From positions 310,001 to 374,000 of the forward strand of contig NZ_CP013264.1 in assembly GCF_001456115.1 (NCBI RefSeq): 64,000 nt of DNA, given 5' to 3'. The notes under the pieces are model-generated. The model did not search any database. It saw nothing but the letters and a program-made list of their open reading frames with translations, and was not told where the DNA came from. Positions within the stretch are counted from its first letter, which is position 1; every line of letters begins with the position of its first letter. This stretch comes from Sphingobium baderi (GTDB lineage Bacteria > Pseudomonadota > Alphaproteobacteria > Sphingomonadales > Sphingomonadaceae). Shown here in pieces: positions 38,461-47,844 of this stretch. Position numbers and translations under genes: made by a program.

Positions 38461-38703
38461 TCAGTTACGGTGGCCACACCTCACGCAGGTGCCGTCACCT
38501 TGCCCGGTGAGTAGCCATCGCAGAGGTTTGTGCAGGTACGGGCGGCTGCATTGCTCGCACAGGAGGAATGTTCCGAGCGCACCGGCAGGCACCATACCGG
38601 CAAACAGCAGGTAGAGGTTACCCGAGATTGCACCAATAAGCATCATGAGTACGAAGACGATGCCTATGGGGCGGACCTTGTTGGCCCGGTCAAATCTGCG
38701 CAT
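38461..38703 (-). CDS. Small membrane protein with a zinc-ribbon-like end
   Basis: An 80-residue protein. Two adjacent hydrophobic helices (IGIVFVLMMLIGAI and LYLLFAGMVPAGALGTFLL) precede CEQC and CVRCGH, two cysteine pairs that could bind zinc. ATG 38703 has AAGGGA upstream. A longer reading through the region to its right is not supported. Function unknown. Confidence 0.5.
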   Translation of the reverse strand: MRRFDRANKVRPIGIVFVLMMLIGAISGNLYLLFAGMVPAGALGTFLLCEQCSRPYLHKPLRWLLTGQGDGTCVRCGHRN

Positions 38704-39007
38704 ACCCCGAGTTCCCTTGTGCACGTCCAAGGCTGTGTCGCGGAATACTGGCCCACGGGGCGAACGTCCGCAACTGGGCCGGCTGCTGAATGGCAGGTCT
38801 GCAGCGAGCCAATGCACATAGCTGCCGTTGGAGAGCGGACACATGCGGAGATCAACCTCTTCGGGAACGACCGATTGGTTGGGCGACGCGTCCCCAACAC
38901 AAGAAACGGCGTGATATTGGGAGATAATGGGAGGGCGGGTGGCAGTGCAGATGGCTTCTGCTGTCACCCCAACGCGAATGTATGCTCCCGCGCTATTGAC
39001 AGTCGCC
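38704..39007. other. 304-bp intergenic region
   Basis: Lies upstream of the 80-residue gene and beyond the permease stop. No gene, RNA or clear repeat is visible. Confidence 0.5.
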
Positions 39008-40273
39008 CTAGAGAGCAAAGTCGGCGGCAAGCAGCGCCACCGTGGATGCGAAACCAACGACTGGCACCCATACCGGGCAAACAAAAACGTGGTCAGGCGC
39101 GCTCGCTTCCGCCCTCTTTATCTTTAGCAGTGCCAGATTGATGATCGCGAAGATCACAAGCGTACCTCTTGCTGCGAGGTCAGCCAGGCCCCCAAGCGAC
39201 AGCGCGACGGCCAGCGCCAGGATCGCCACCACGCCAATGGCGGTGGTGACAAGCGGAGTGCCCGTCACGGAGCTGACGGTGCCGAGCCGCGACGGCAGAA
39301 AACCTTGCCGCGCCATCCCGTAAAGGACCCGCGCAATCATGATCATGTGGACCACCACGCCATTGAGGGTGGCCACGATCGCGATGGCGCTCATCGTCAC
39401 CAGCGGAAACCCGGTCAGGCGCTCGAATACCAGGGCCAGGGGCGCCTCGGACGCACCCAGCTCAACAGGCGGGACCGCGACCACCGCGATCCAGACTACG
39501 ACGAAGTACAGCACGGCCGTGATTCCCAGAGTCAGGAACAGCGCGCGCGGCAAGGTTCGCGTCGGCTCCTTCAACTCCTCCGAAATGTTGACCAGGTGCT
39601 CGAAGCCGAGGAACGCGAACACCGCCACCAGGCTCGATCCCAGCACTGAAACCCAGGCAGCCGCGTCGCCGGGACCAGGTACGAGTTCAGGCAGCCGCTC
39701 AAGAGGCGCTTCGCCCATCATGAGGCCGGCTCCGATGATCGCGAGGAGCCCGCCAATCTCGATCACGGTCATTATGCCGGCGAAGGTGACCGACTGCGTC
39801 GTCGCGAGGCACGACACCGCCCCCATGGCCAGGACCACCCCGGCGATGATCCAGAAATCGGGCCAGTCGAGAAACGACGCGATATAGCCAGCGCTGCCGC
39901 TGGCGATCGTGGCGGCGGATATCGTGGCCGTAGCGACCACCAAGAGCCCGACCGAAAGGCTGAGCCAACGGCGGTCGAATGCTGCTTGGGCGTAGGCCGC
40001 TTCGCTCGCGCTTACCGGCATGCGCGTGCCGAGCTCGGCGAAAGAGGCGGCGCTCAAGGCCATCGGTATGGCGGCGACGAGGAAGGCCAGCGGAGCGTGC
40101 ATCCCGCTCCGGTCCGCCATGACGCCGACCAGGACGTATATCCCGGCCCCGATCGTCACTCCGAGGCCGTAGAGAACCGCGTGCGTCAGCGATAACGAAC
40201 GAACCAGCCCGCGTTGCGGCGTTGCCGGGTCGCTGCTCACGAGGCTTTCATTGCCGGACGCAGGCGGGATCAA
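39008..40273 (-). CDS. APC-family amino acid permease
   Basis: A 421-residue inner-membrane transporter with about 12 helices. The N-terminal GVTIGAGIYVLVG motif is typical of the APC superfamily, and the remaining helices follow the expected spacing. Substrate unknown. A TTG start at 40273 overlaps the cytochrome stop as TTGA; GTG 40240 is an alternative with a weaker ribosome site. Confidence 0.88.
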   Translation of the reverse strand: MIPPASGNESLVSSDPATPQRGLVRSLSLTHAVLYGLGVTIGAGIYVLVGVMADRSGMHAPLAFLVAAIPMALSAASFAELGTRMPVSASEAAYAQAAFDRRWLSLSVGLLVVATATISAATIASGSAGYIASFLDWPDFWIIAGVVLAMGAVSCLATTQSVTFAGIMTVIEIGGLLAIIGAGLMMGEAPLERLPELVPGPGDAAAWVSVLGSSLVAVFAFLGFEHLVNISEELKEPTRTLPRALFLTLGITAVLYFVVVWIAVVAVPPVELGASEAPLALVFERLTGFPLVTMSAIAIVATLNGVVVHMIMIARVLYGMARQGFLPSRLGTVSSVTGTPLVTTAIGVVAILALAVALSLGGLADLAARGTLVIFAIINLALLKIKRAEASAPDHVFVCPVWVPVVGFASTVALLAADFAL

Positions 40274-40695
40274 AGCGGCTCAAAACACCTCGCCATCGCC
40301 TCCTCGTCGGTCGATGGTTGAGCGCATGGGTCGATGGATCTCAGGTAGACGAGCAAGTTATCGACGTCGCGCGGCGACAGCCGAAACGCCGGCATGCGCG
40401 CATGAGCCACTTCGATGCCCCGGACGAATGCCCCTCGGAGGTCCTCGATCGCGTAGCGCTTGTAGAGGTCGCGCAGCGGTGGCGCCTCTGCAATGGCGCT
40501 GGCGCCGGTGAGGTCGATTGCGTGGCATCGCGAGCATTGTTGCTCGGCGACTATCCTGCCCAGCTTTGCTTCGGGCGGTATCGGGGCCGCCTCGGACGGC
40601 AGCGCGCTGGCGGTGGAAGGCGCAGGGCGCTCTGCACAGCCTGCTGCCAGCACGAAAGTCGCCAACGCCGCGATGAAAAATCCGGGATGCCTCAT
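40270..40695 (-). CDS. Lipoprotein c-type cytochrome
   Basis: A 141-residue protein. The start at 40695 follows GAGGGG. The signal ends in a lipobox (LAAGC), so it is probably membrane-anchored in the periplasm. One haem site, CSRCH, lies near residue 54, and a Met in HARMPAF is the likely axial ligand. It lies between a flavohaem reductase and a permease in one direction and is a likely electron partner of the reductase. Confidence 0.85.
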   Translation of the reverse strand: MRHPGFFIAALATFVLAAGCAERPAPSTASALPSEAAPIPPEAKLGRIVAEQQCSRCHAIDLTGASAIAEAPPLRDLYKRYAIEDLRGAFVRGIEVAHARMPAFRLSPRDVDNLLVYLRSIDPCAQPSTDEEAMARCFEPL

Positions 40696-40783
40696 CTTAG
40701 ACCCCTCGTCGGTTCGAGCTGTATCGACCCCATCTGGCAAGTCAGACGGTGAGGGCTTTGTTCCGGAGCGATGCGCCTGGAGG

Positions 40784-42043
40784 TCATCGGAAGGCAAACA
40801 GTTCGTGGCGAATGGCGCCGCTGCGAAGGCCATGACCGCTCGCGGCCCGGCGAACCGCATCCAGCAGCCCTCGGGGCCCGCACACCGCTATGTCGAGCTG
40901 CGACGCGTCCACGCTCTGCGCGATCTGCCCGAACCGCTGCGTGAACGCCTCGGATGAGGGGCCGGCACTTACCGGCACGAACTCAATACCCCGATCGCGG
41001 GCCATCGCCTCCAGGACGGACACGTCGGGGAACGCCCGGCCGGGCGTGAAGAAGTAGAACAGCGTCACTTGTTCGAAGCGGTCCGCCTCGCCATCCCGCA
41101 TCCAGGCGATGAACGGCGATATTCCCACGCCCCCGCCGATCCAGATTTCCCGCTCACACTCCGGTTTCCGCTCGAAGCGGCCGTAGGGTGCATAGACGTC
41201 GGCGTGCATGCCGGGCTCGACCTCGGCGATCAGCTTCGTCGTATAGTCGCCGAGCGCACGAATGACGAAACTGATCCTCCCGTCCGCCGAAGGGGCCGAG
41301 GCGATCGTGAACGGATGCGGCTCGCGCAGCCCGTCCGCCTTCATACGCAGGAACCCGAAGTGGCCCGCGTGGAACCGCGCCCGGTGGCTTATCGGCTCGA
41401 GCTCGATCTCGGCCGCGCCGGATCCGCGCGAGACCTTGACGACCCGGTAGTGACCGTGGCGCGCCACCAGCGGGTAGAGCAACAGCTTGTAGGCGGCCGC
41501 CAGCACGGCGAGTGCCGAGAGCCCGGCAAGCCACAGCCCGGCGGCGCTACCGAGTTCAATCGGCGACTTGATGCTGAGCCAGTGGGCGACGACGACAAGG
41601 AACAGCGGTCCCGAAAGGCGATGCCACCAGCGCCACACGCTGTAGGGGATGTTCCGGTTCAGCGCGAGGATCACGATCGCCATCAGCGCGACAAAGCTGG
41701 CCTGCCGCACGAATCGGGTCCCGGCGGACGGCAAGGCCAGGATCGCTTCGGCCTGCCACAGCGGATCGCCCGCCTTGAAAAGCAGATGCACCGAGGCCAG
41801 TGCAAGTGCAAAGACACCCAGCCACTTGTGAGCTTCGTATACTCGGTCCAGTCCGCCGAAGAGTCCTTCCATCATGGGCCAGCGTGCAGCCAGAATCGCT
41901 GCGGTGGCCATCAGTGCCAGAGCTGAAATCCCGCAAGCCAAACTAAGCGTCGCGGGTGTCCACCAGGTTATCGGCGGGACCTCCAATAGTGCGAGGCCTA
42001 AGCTAATCGCCACGATCCCGATAATCGCTTGCCACGACTTCAT
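40784..42043 (-). CDS. Ferric-reductase-like flavohaem oxidoreductase
   Basis: A 419-residue membrane oxidoreductase. Six helices in the N-terminal half carry His residues (YEAHKWLG, SVHLLF, WWHRLSG, VVAHWLS) that would hold two haems. The C-terminal half is a ferredoxin-reductase module with the FAD motif REPHPFTIAS and the NAD(P) motif GGGVGISPF. It would move electrons from NAD(P)H across the membrane, perhaps to the downstream cytochrome. Confidence 0.85.
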   Translation of the reverse strand: MKSWQAIIGIVAISLGLALLEVPPITWWTPATLSLACGISALALMATAAILAARWPMMEGLFGGLDRVYEAHKWLGVFALALASVHLLFKAGDPLWQAEAILALPSAGTRFVRQASFVALMAIVILALNRNIPYSVWRWWHRLSGPLFLVVVAHWLSIKSPIELGSAAGLWLAGLSALAVLAAAYKLLLYPLVARHGHYRVVKVSRGSGAAEIELEPISHRARFHAGHFGFLRMKADGLREPHPFTIASAPSADGRISFVIRALGDYTTKLIAEVEPGMHADVYAPYGRFERKPECEREIWIGGGVGISPFIAWMRDGEADRFEQVTLFYFFTPGRAFPDVSVLEAMARDRGIEFVPVSAGPSSEAFTQRFGQIAQSVDASQLDIAVCGPRGLLDAVRRAASGHGLRSGAIRHELFAFR

Positions 42044-42235
42044 AATACCACCGGCTCCGTGCTGCAGCACTCAAGGGCGAGCAGTGCGCCCAGCATGCAT
42101 CCGAATGTCCGGCGCCGTCAAATTGGGGATCGTGGCGCCTCCCGCTTGATGAGTCGCGCCTGCCCGACATTTCGCCGCACCTACTGGCCCCGCCATACCT
42201 AACAGCAGGTCGGCTGATCGAACCTTCACCAGCAG

Positions 42236-44005
42236 CTAGATCAGACCACGTGCCAGCCAGAGATCGTCCCGTTGAGGGGGCACTTCGTTCTCGCTTCTCT
42301 TTATCAAGCTTGAGAACGCCTCATCCTGTGAGAGGAAGACCTCGCCGCTGAGCTCTTCGAGGAACGAGGAGCGCTGCAACCGGTCCATCACCGGACCCTT
42401 CACCTCGGACAGGTGCAGCTTGATGCCCCCATCGGCCAGCCGGTGATTGATTGCCTCGAGGCTTTCGAGCGCCGAGGCGTCGATCGAGTTCACGGCCGAG
42501 GCCATCAGCACGAGATGCTTCGCCTCGGGGTAGTCGGCCACCGTCTCGAGCACGAATTCCTCGAGCCAGCGGGCGTTGAGATAGGTTAGGCTCTCGTCGA
42601 TGCGGATCGTCAGCACGCACGGATCGGTCAGGACCTTGTGCCGCTTGACGTTGCGGAAGTGTCCCGTCTCCGGCACGCGGCCGACGATCGCGGCATGGGG
42701 GCGCGACGAGCGCCACAGGTAGAGCGCCAGGCTGAGCCCAACGCCGGCGATCACACCTGGTTCTACGCCGAGCAGCAACGTCACGGCTATGGTCGCGGCC
42801 ATAGCGGCGAAGTCCGCTCGCGAGTAGCGCCAGATGGTGCGCGGCGTCTTCAGGTCCACCAGACTCAAGACCGCCACGATGATGGTCGCGGCCAGCGTCG
42901 CCAGGGGCAAGGCGTAGAGCAGAGGCGTGAGGAACAGCGCGGCGATGGCGATGCCGACGGCGGTGAAGGCGCCGGCGGCGGGCGTTTCGGCACCGGCGTC
43001 GAAGTTCACCACCGACCGCGCGAACCCGCCAGTGACGGGATAGCCGCCGGAGAACGACGCGGCGACGTTCGCCGCGCCGAGGCCAATGAGCTCCTGGTCG
43101 GGATCAATCCGCTGTCTCTTCTTAGCCGCGAGGGTCTGCGCCACCGAAACCGACTCAACGAAGCCGATGATCGACAGGAGCAGCGCAGGAATCGCCAGTT
43201 GCTGCCACAGGCGAGGGTCGAACAGCGGCACCGTCAGCGGCGGGAGGTTCTGGGGGATGCTTCCGACCACCCGGACGCCCTGCCGCTCCAGATCGAACAC
43301 GACGACTGCGAGCGTCGCCGCCGCGACCGCTGCGATCGGGCCGGCCTTGGCGACGAGGTCGGCCGGACGCGGCTGCAGCCCCGCCCTGATCAGGACCGGC
43401 TTCAGGCCCTTGCGGACCCAGAAGAGGAACGCCGTCGAGAGCACGCCAATGACCAGCGTCGGCAGGTTGGTGTCGGGAAGGTTGGCCAGCAATGTCTCGA
43501 CCAGCTCGGGCATCGCTTCGCCCGAAGCCGAAATGCCGAAGATTGCCTTCAGCTGGCTGGTGGCGATGATGATGCCGGAAGCGGTAATGAAGCCGGAGAC
43601 GACCGGATGCGACAGAAGGTTTGCCAGGAAGCCAAGCTTGAGCACGCCCATCAGCAGCAGGATCAGGCCCGAAAGCAGCGCCAGCACCAGCGCGGCGGCG
43701 ATGAATTCGGCGCTGCCTGGAGGCGCCACGCTGCTCGCGGCGGTCAGAGTCATCAGCGAGATGACGGCCACGGGCCCGACCGCGAGCGCGCGACTGGTGC
43801 CGAACAGCGCATAAGCGACGATGGGGAGGATCGAGGCGTAGAGGCCGACTTCGGGGGGCAGCCCCGCGAGCATCGCATAAGCGAGGCTCTGTGGGATCAG
43901 CATGATCGTGACGATTCCCGCCGCGACGAGGTCGTTCGTGAGCGCGGTGCCGCTATAGGCGCGACCCCAATCGAGGATTGGCAGGTAGCGGGCAAGGCGC
44001 GGCAT
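42236..44005 (-). CDS. SulP-family anion/sulfate permease
   Basis: A 589-residue transporter. The signature LIPQSLAYAMLAGLPPEVGLYAS opens the SulP membrane domain (about 10-420), and a C-terminal STAS domain follows (about 440-560). Last gene of the persulfide operon, 23 bp after the DUF442 gene. It could export sulfite/sulfate made by persulfide oxidation (inferred from context). Confidence 0.92.
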   Translation of the reverse strand: MPRLARYLPILDWGRAYSGTALTNDLVAAGIVTIMLIPQSLAYAMLAGLPPEVGLYASILPIVAYALFGTSRALAVGPVAVISLMTLTAASSVAPPGSAEFIAAALVLALLSGLILLLMGVLKLGFLANLLSHPVVSGFITASGIIIATSQLKAIFGISASGEAMPELVETLLANLPDTNLPTLVIGVLSTAFLFWVRKGLKPVLIRAGLQPRPADLVAKAGPIAAVAAATLAVVVFDLERQGVRVVGSIPQNLPPLTVPLFDPRLWQQLAIPALLLSIIGFVESVSVAQTLAAKKRQRIDPDQELIGLGAANVAASFSGGYPVTGGFARSVVNFDAGAETPAAGAFTAVGIAIAALFLTPLLYALPLATLAATIIVAVLSLVDLKTPRTIWRYSRADFAAMAATIAVTLLLGVEPGVIAGVGLSLALYLWRSSRPHAAIVGRVPETGHFRNVKRHKVLTDPCVLTIRIDESLTYLNARWLEEFVLETVADYPEAKHLVLMASAVNSIDASALESLEAINHRLADGGIKLHLSEVKGPVMDRLQRSSFLEELSGEVFLSQDEAFSSLIKRSENEVPPQRDDLWLARGLI

Positions 44006-44028
44006 GATCGGGCGGGCCTCGGCTTCCC

Positions 44029-44448
44029 TCAGCGCTTCGCCAAGCGGTCGTGCAACGCTGCGATGTCGTAGCCGGCATCGGCAGCGGTGCGGATCAACTC
44101 CTCAGCCGAACGCTGGCCGGCGTTCGACAACGCCCAGAGCGAGGTGGATCGCGCGCCCGTGCGGCAAAAGCCAACGATCGGCCCGGGCAGCTCCTCGAGC
44201 GCGGCTCTGAATCGGGCGGCATCCTCGTCGGAGATGGCGCTCGGCGTTACTGGAATGTGGCGCGCGTCCATGCCCGCATCGCGCGCGGCTCGCTCGATCG
44301 TCGTCCAGTCGGGCTGATCCGGCTCTTCCCCGTCGGGGCGGTTGCTGATCACCGACCGAAAGCCGGCAGCGGCAAGCTCTTGCATGTCCGCCGGATCGAT
44401 CTGCGGTGTGACCGACAGGCGATCGGAGAGGCGCTTGGGCTGTGTCAT
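44029..44448 (-). CDS. DUF442 / TIGR01244 sulfur-transferase-like phosphatase fold protein
   Basis: A 139-residue protein of the DUF442 family, found separately or fused to persulfide dioxygenases (Blh). The active-site loop FCRTGARST supplies the cysteine. It begins LSVTPQIDPADMQELAAAGFRSVISNRPDGE, the family N-terminus. ATG 44448 overlaps the upstream stop (44445-44448). Likely handles persulfide sulfur. Confidence 0.88.
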   Translation of the reverse strand: MTQPKRLSDRLSVTPQIDPADMQELAAAGFRSVISNRPDGEEPDQPDWTTIERAARDAGMDARHIPVTPSAISDEDAARFRAALEELPGPIVGFCRTGARSTSLWALSNAGQRSAEELIRTAADAGYDIAALHDRLAKR

Positions 44449-44879
44449 GAGGCAACCTTTCGTTCCATGGTGATTTTCTGGAGCAGCATGCCCGCGAGCA
44501 TGGCTGCGACGAACGGGATGGCATGCACCGGCGACAGCACGAGCGATGCCACGGCAGGGCCTGGGCAAAGGCCAGCAATGCCCCAGCCGATGCCGAACAG
44601 CGCAGCGCCGGCAATCAGGCGCGGATCGAGATCAGTCCGATCTGGAAGGGCGAATTTTTCGCCGAATACGGGCTTCGTCATGCGCGCCTGGATACGCCAG
44701 GCCACTGCCATGACCAGAACCGCGCCGCCCATGACGAAGGCGAGGGTGGGGTCCCAGTCGCCGAACATGTCAAGGAAGCCGCGCACCCGTTGCGGATCGG
44801 TCATGCCCGAGACGGTCAGACCCATCCCGAACAGGGACCCCGAGGCAATCGGTGGCAGAAGCTTGCGGAGATGGGCCAT
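44445..44879 (-). CDS. YeeE/YedE half-transporter, second gene (PmpB-like)
   Basis: A 144-residue protein with four helices. [18 protein letters not shown] and the [10 protein letters not shown] motif (with the conserved Cys) identify a half-size YeeE/YedE thiosulfate/sulfur transporter. Pairs with the next gene upstream. Overlaps the DUF442 gene as ATGA. Confidence 0.88.
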   Translation of the reverse strand: MAHLRKLLPPIASGSLFGMGLTVSGMTDPQRVRGFLDMFGDWDPTLAFVMGGAVLVMAVAWRIQARMTKPVFGEKFALPDRTDLDPRLIAGAALFGIGWGIAGLCPGPAVASLVLSPVHAIPFVAAMLAGMLLQKITMERKVAS

Positions 44880-44882
44880 GCG

Positions 44883-45317
44883 TCAGGCTCCGATCAGCGA
44901 CATGAGAAACACGGTGGCGATCCCGGCCGCCATGAAGGTGGCGGTCGCCACAATCGAGCGCTGCGACAGCCTGCTGACACCGCACACGCCGTGACCGCTG
45001 GTGCAGCCGCTGCCCATCCGGGTGCCGAACCCGACAAGCAGGCCGGCAACGATCAGCAGCGGCCAGCCGGCAAAGAGTGCCGGCTCCCAGTCGGTTGCAA
45101 GACGGATCGCCAGCGCTCCGAACGGAAGGCCGATGATGAAGCCCCAAGCGCTCGTGCGCGCCATGCTTCCTTCGGCGATGCCGGTGCCGCGGGCGAGTAT
45201 GCCCGAGACCCCGGCGATCCGCCCCGCCCCCAGCAGCATCAGCGCCGCGGCAAGGCCGATCAGCACGCCGCCGACCAGACCCTGCAGCGGAGCGGCATCC
45301 GGAAAGCCGGGAAGCAT
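44883..45317 (-). CDS. YeeE/YedE half-transporter, first gene (PmpA-like)
   Basis: A 144-residue membrane protein with the conserved [12 protein letters not shown] motif, whose cysteines relay sulfur in YeeE-type transporters. It forms a pair with the following half. ATG 45317 shares one base with the dioxygenase stop (TGATG); a GTG one codon earlier is also possible. Confidence 0.88.
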   Translation of the reverse strand: MLPGFPDAAPLQGLVGGVLIGLAAALMLLGAGRIAGVSGILARGTGIAEGSMARTSAWGFIIGLPFGALAIRLATDWEPALFAGWPLLIVAGLLVGFGTRMGSGCTSGHGVCGVSRLSQRSIVATATFMAAGIATVFLMSLIGA

Positions 45318-46246
45318 CACAGCTTGTTCACCGGCACTTTGAGGTAGGATGTCCCGTCATCCTCCGGTGGGGGCAAGTGCCCGCCGCGCATATTGACCTG
45401 AATCGAGGGCAGGATCAGCCGCGGCATCTCGAGAGTTGCGTCACGCTGCGTGCGCATCTCGACGAACTCGTCCTCGGTCACATCCTTGTGCAGGTGAACG
45501 TTGGCGGTCCGCTCGGCGAGCATCGTGGTCTCCCACACGAACTCTTCCCGATTGGGCGCCTTGTAATCGTGGCACAGGAACACGCGGGTCTGATCCGGCA
45601 AATTCATGAGACGCCGGACCGAGCGGTACAGCTTGTGCGCATCGCCGCCGGGGAAGTCGGCGCGCGCCGAGCCGTAGTCGGGCATGAACATCGTATCGCC
45701 GATGAACGCGGCATCGCCGATGATGTAGGCCAAGTCCGCCGGCGTGTGCCCGGGCACGTGGAGCGCGATCAGCGGGATCTCGCCGATCATCAGCTCCTCG
45801 CCGTCCTCGAGCAGGCGGTCGAACTGCGAGCCGTCCCGCGCGAACTCGGTGCCTTCGTTGAAGATCTTGCCGAACACGCCCTGGACGGTGATGATTTCGC
45901 TGCCGATGGCGAGCTTGCCGCCAAGCTTCTCCTGCAGGTAGGGAGCGGCCGACAGGTGGTCCGCGTGGGCGTGGGTCTCGAGGATCCAGTCGACCGTCAG
46001 TCCCTGCTCCTGCACGTAGGCGACGATCTCATCGGCGGCCTCGAAGCTGGTCCGCCCCGACGGCTGGTCGAAGTCCCACACGCTGTCGATGATCGCCGCG
46101 CGTCGGGTGGCGTCGTCGCTCACGACATAGCTCGCGGTGAAGGTCGGCTCGTGGAAGAACGCCCGGACGTGCGGCGCGCGCAGCTCGCCGGCGAGCACGG
46201 CGTCTACCTGGGCGATGGCTTTCTCGATGTTGCGATCCTGCGTCAT
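45317..46246 (-). CDS. blh: Persulfide dioxygenase-type MBL-fold hydrolase (Blh)
   Basis: A 309-residue metallo-beta-lactamase-fold protein. The metal motif [11 protein letters not shown] provides His92, His94, Asp96 and His97; [12 protein letters not shown] and [19 protein letters not shown] complete the site, as in bacterial persulfide dioxygenases of the bigR-blh locus. It oxidises persulfides such as glutathione persulfide to sulfite. Coupled by ATGA to bigR. Confidence 0.92.
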   Translation of the reverse strand: MTQDRNIEKAIAQVDAVLAGELRAPHVRAFFHEPTFTASYVVSDDATRRAAIIDSVWDFDQPSGRTSFEAADEIVAYVQEQGLTVDWILETHAHADHLSAAPYLQEKLGGKLAIGSEIITVQGVFGKIFNEGTEFARDGSQFDRLLEDGEELMIGEIPLIALHVPGHTPADLAYIIGDAAFIGDTMFMPDYGSARADFPGGDAHKLYRSVRRLMNLPDQTRVFLCHDYKAPNREEFVWETTMLAERTANVHLHKDVTEDEFVEMRTQRDATLEMPRLILPSIQVNMRGGHLPPPEDDGTSYLKVPVNKL

Positions 46247-46602
46247 GCGTTTTCTCCGGATTCAAGCTCCCGAGCACTTGTATTGCCAAGCTCAGGGCAA
46301 AAGATTTGATGGAGTAGAACGAGCACTTGCTCGGCCTTGGGATCACAGACGCGGTAGAATACGCACTGGGCGTCCTTTCGCGTGGCGACGATGCCCTCCT
46401 CGCGCAGTTTGGCAAGGTGCTGGGACAGCGCTGACTGGCTGAGCCCGACACGGTCGATCAATTCGCCCACCGACAACTCGCCGGCCTCTGCGAGGTAGCA
46501 GAGAACAAGTAGGCGGCATTCGTTCGCCATGACCTTGAGAAGACGGGTCGCCTCGCCCGCCTGGCGTGTGAACTCCGAAGTTGGAATTCCTATAGCGCTC
46601 AT
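46243..46602 (-). CDS. bigR: BigR/SqrR-type persulfide-sensing ArsR repressor
   Basis: A 119-residue ArsR-family regulator. The wHTH (SVGELIDRVGLSQSALSQHL) is clear. Cys35 (VLCYL) and Cys102 (IFCPEL) correspond in spacing to the redox pair of BigR/SqrR that forms a polysulfide bridge. GGAGG lies 6 nt before the ATG. It heads a six-gene operon and probably binds the palindrome at 46614-46629. Confidence 0.9.
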   Translation of the reverse strand: MSAIGIPTSEFTRQAGEATRLLKVMANECRLLVLCYLAEAGELSVGELIDRVGLSQSALSQHLAKLREEGIVATRKDAQCVFYRVCDPKAEQVLVLLHQIFCPELGNTSARELESGENA

Positions 46603-46613
46603 TCTGAGCCTCC

Positions 46614-46629
46614 ATTAGACATGTCTAAT
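46614..46629. promoter_or_regulatory. Perfect 16-bp palindrome, candidate BigR operator
   Basis: ATTAGACATGTCTAAT is self-complementary throughout and lies 12 bp upstream of the bigR start, overlapping the ribosome site and the -10 region. An imperfect second copy (TTAG...CTAA) follows to the right. Confidence 0.7.
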
Positions 46630-46654
46630 TTAGAGTGGACTAATGAAGGTTCAA
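46627..46654 (-). promoter_or_regulatory. Sigma-70-type promoter of the bigR operon
   Basis: Reading leftward, TTGAAC (46649-46654), a 16-bp spacer and TAAATT (46627-46632). The palindrome overlaps the -10, a repressor-like placement. Confidence 0.5.
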
Positions 46655-46827
46655 GAGCGGAAGTTAGTTTCTTCGTTGGGGCAACGTCAGGCCGGGATCA
46701 CCCGGCGAGCCTCGCTCCGCACGGGGACCGCCAATCGGCGGTTCTCGAAAGCCTGACCGGCAACAAGCGTCAGGACAACCTTAGCCTCATGTCTTGTACC
46801 CGTCACAGCCGCTGTTTGGTCTACTGC

Positions 46828-47724
46828 TCATTCCACTTGCCGGCCTTCCAGCAGCGGCGCGTCCGCCGCCAAGGCTTCGGCTAGAAAATCGAGAAGCGCG
46901 CGGATACGGGCGGTGTGGCGCAAGTCCTCATGGGTCAGAAGCCAAAGATCGAGACTGAAGGCGTCGGGCAGTTGTGCGACGCGCACTAGATCGGGCTCCA
47001 GGTCGGCAATGCCGCAGGGCAGGGGCGCGAGCCCGATGCCGGCTTTCGCCGCAGCAACAGCGGCGGCGACCGAGTTCACGCGAAAGACCGGGCGAACCTT
47101 CGGCAGGAAGCGCGCAAAGCGGCTGGCGAGCGCCGCGTGATCGGACTCGAATCCGATCCAGTCTCGTTCCGCCAATGGCATATCCTTGTCTCGATCCCTT
47201 ATGCCGATGGCCCCGTAGGAGGCGAAGACGAGCCGTCCGACGCGGCGCCCCACCAAGGTTTCCGGTGGCTGGTTGCCTACGCGAAGCGCGACGTCGGCTT
47301 CGTGCCGGCTGAGGTTCACCGCAGCGTTGGATACGGCAACTTCGAGCTCTATGCCTGGATAGGCGACGCGAAAGGCCGCGAGGTGGCGCGGCAGCAGCCA
47401 GACCGCCAGCATGTCGATCGTGGCGATCCGGACCGTGCCGCTCAGCCGCAAATCCTGGCCCACCACCTTCCGGCCCAGCGCGGCAATCTCCGCCTCGACG
47501 CGCAGAGCGGACTCGCGCATCTCCTCCCCGGCTGCCGTCAGGACATAGCCGCCGGGAAGGCGGTCGAAGAGCCGCACCTCGAGCGCCCGCTCGAAGGCGC
47601 CGATCCGCCGGAAAACGGTGGAGTGATTGACGCCGAGCGCTCGCGCCGCCCCGGAGAGTGAGCCGGCGCGAGCGACCGCGAGAAATACCCGCAGGTCGTC
47701 CCAGTTGTCAGCGTTTGCATTCAT
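46828..47724 (-). CDS. LysR-family transcriptional regulator
   Basis: A 298-residue regulator. The N-terminal wHTH (WDDLRVFLAVARAGSLSGAARALGVNHSTVFRRI) and an effector domain (about 95-290) are present. The start at 47724 places MNANADNWDDL before the HTH. It diverges from the DUF6448 gene with 120 bp between, so it probably regulates that gene. The effector is unknown. Confidence 0.9.
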   Translation of the reverse strand: MNANADNWDDLRVFLAVARAGSLSGAARALGVNHSTVFRRIGAFERALEVRLFDRLPGGYVLTAAGEEMRESALRVEAEIAALGRKVVGQDLRLSGTVRIATIDMLAVWLLPRHLAAFRVAYPGIELEVAVSNAAVNLSRHEADVALRVGNQPPETLVGRRVGRLVFASYGAIGIRDRDKDMPLAERDWIGFESDHAALASRFARFLPKVRPVFRVNSVAAAVAAAKAGIGLAPLPCGIADLEPDLVRVAQLPDAFSLDLWLLTHEDLRHTARIRALLDFLAEALAADAPLLEGRQVE

Positions 47725-47844
47725 GCAAAGACAACTTGCAATTTTCGCCACTACCTTTGCAGGGTAGCACACCACATCTTTTCAGACGAGGCAAGGCTCG
47801 TGGGAGCCCGCCAGGAAGAACGAGAAGATCGGAAAGGGTTCGAA

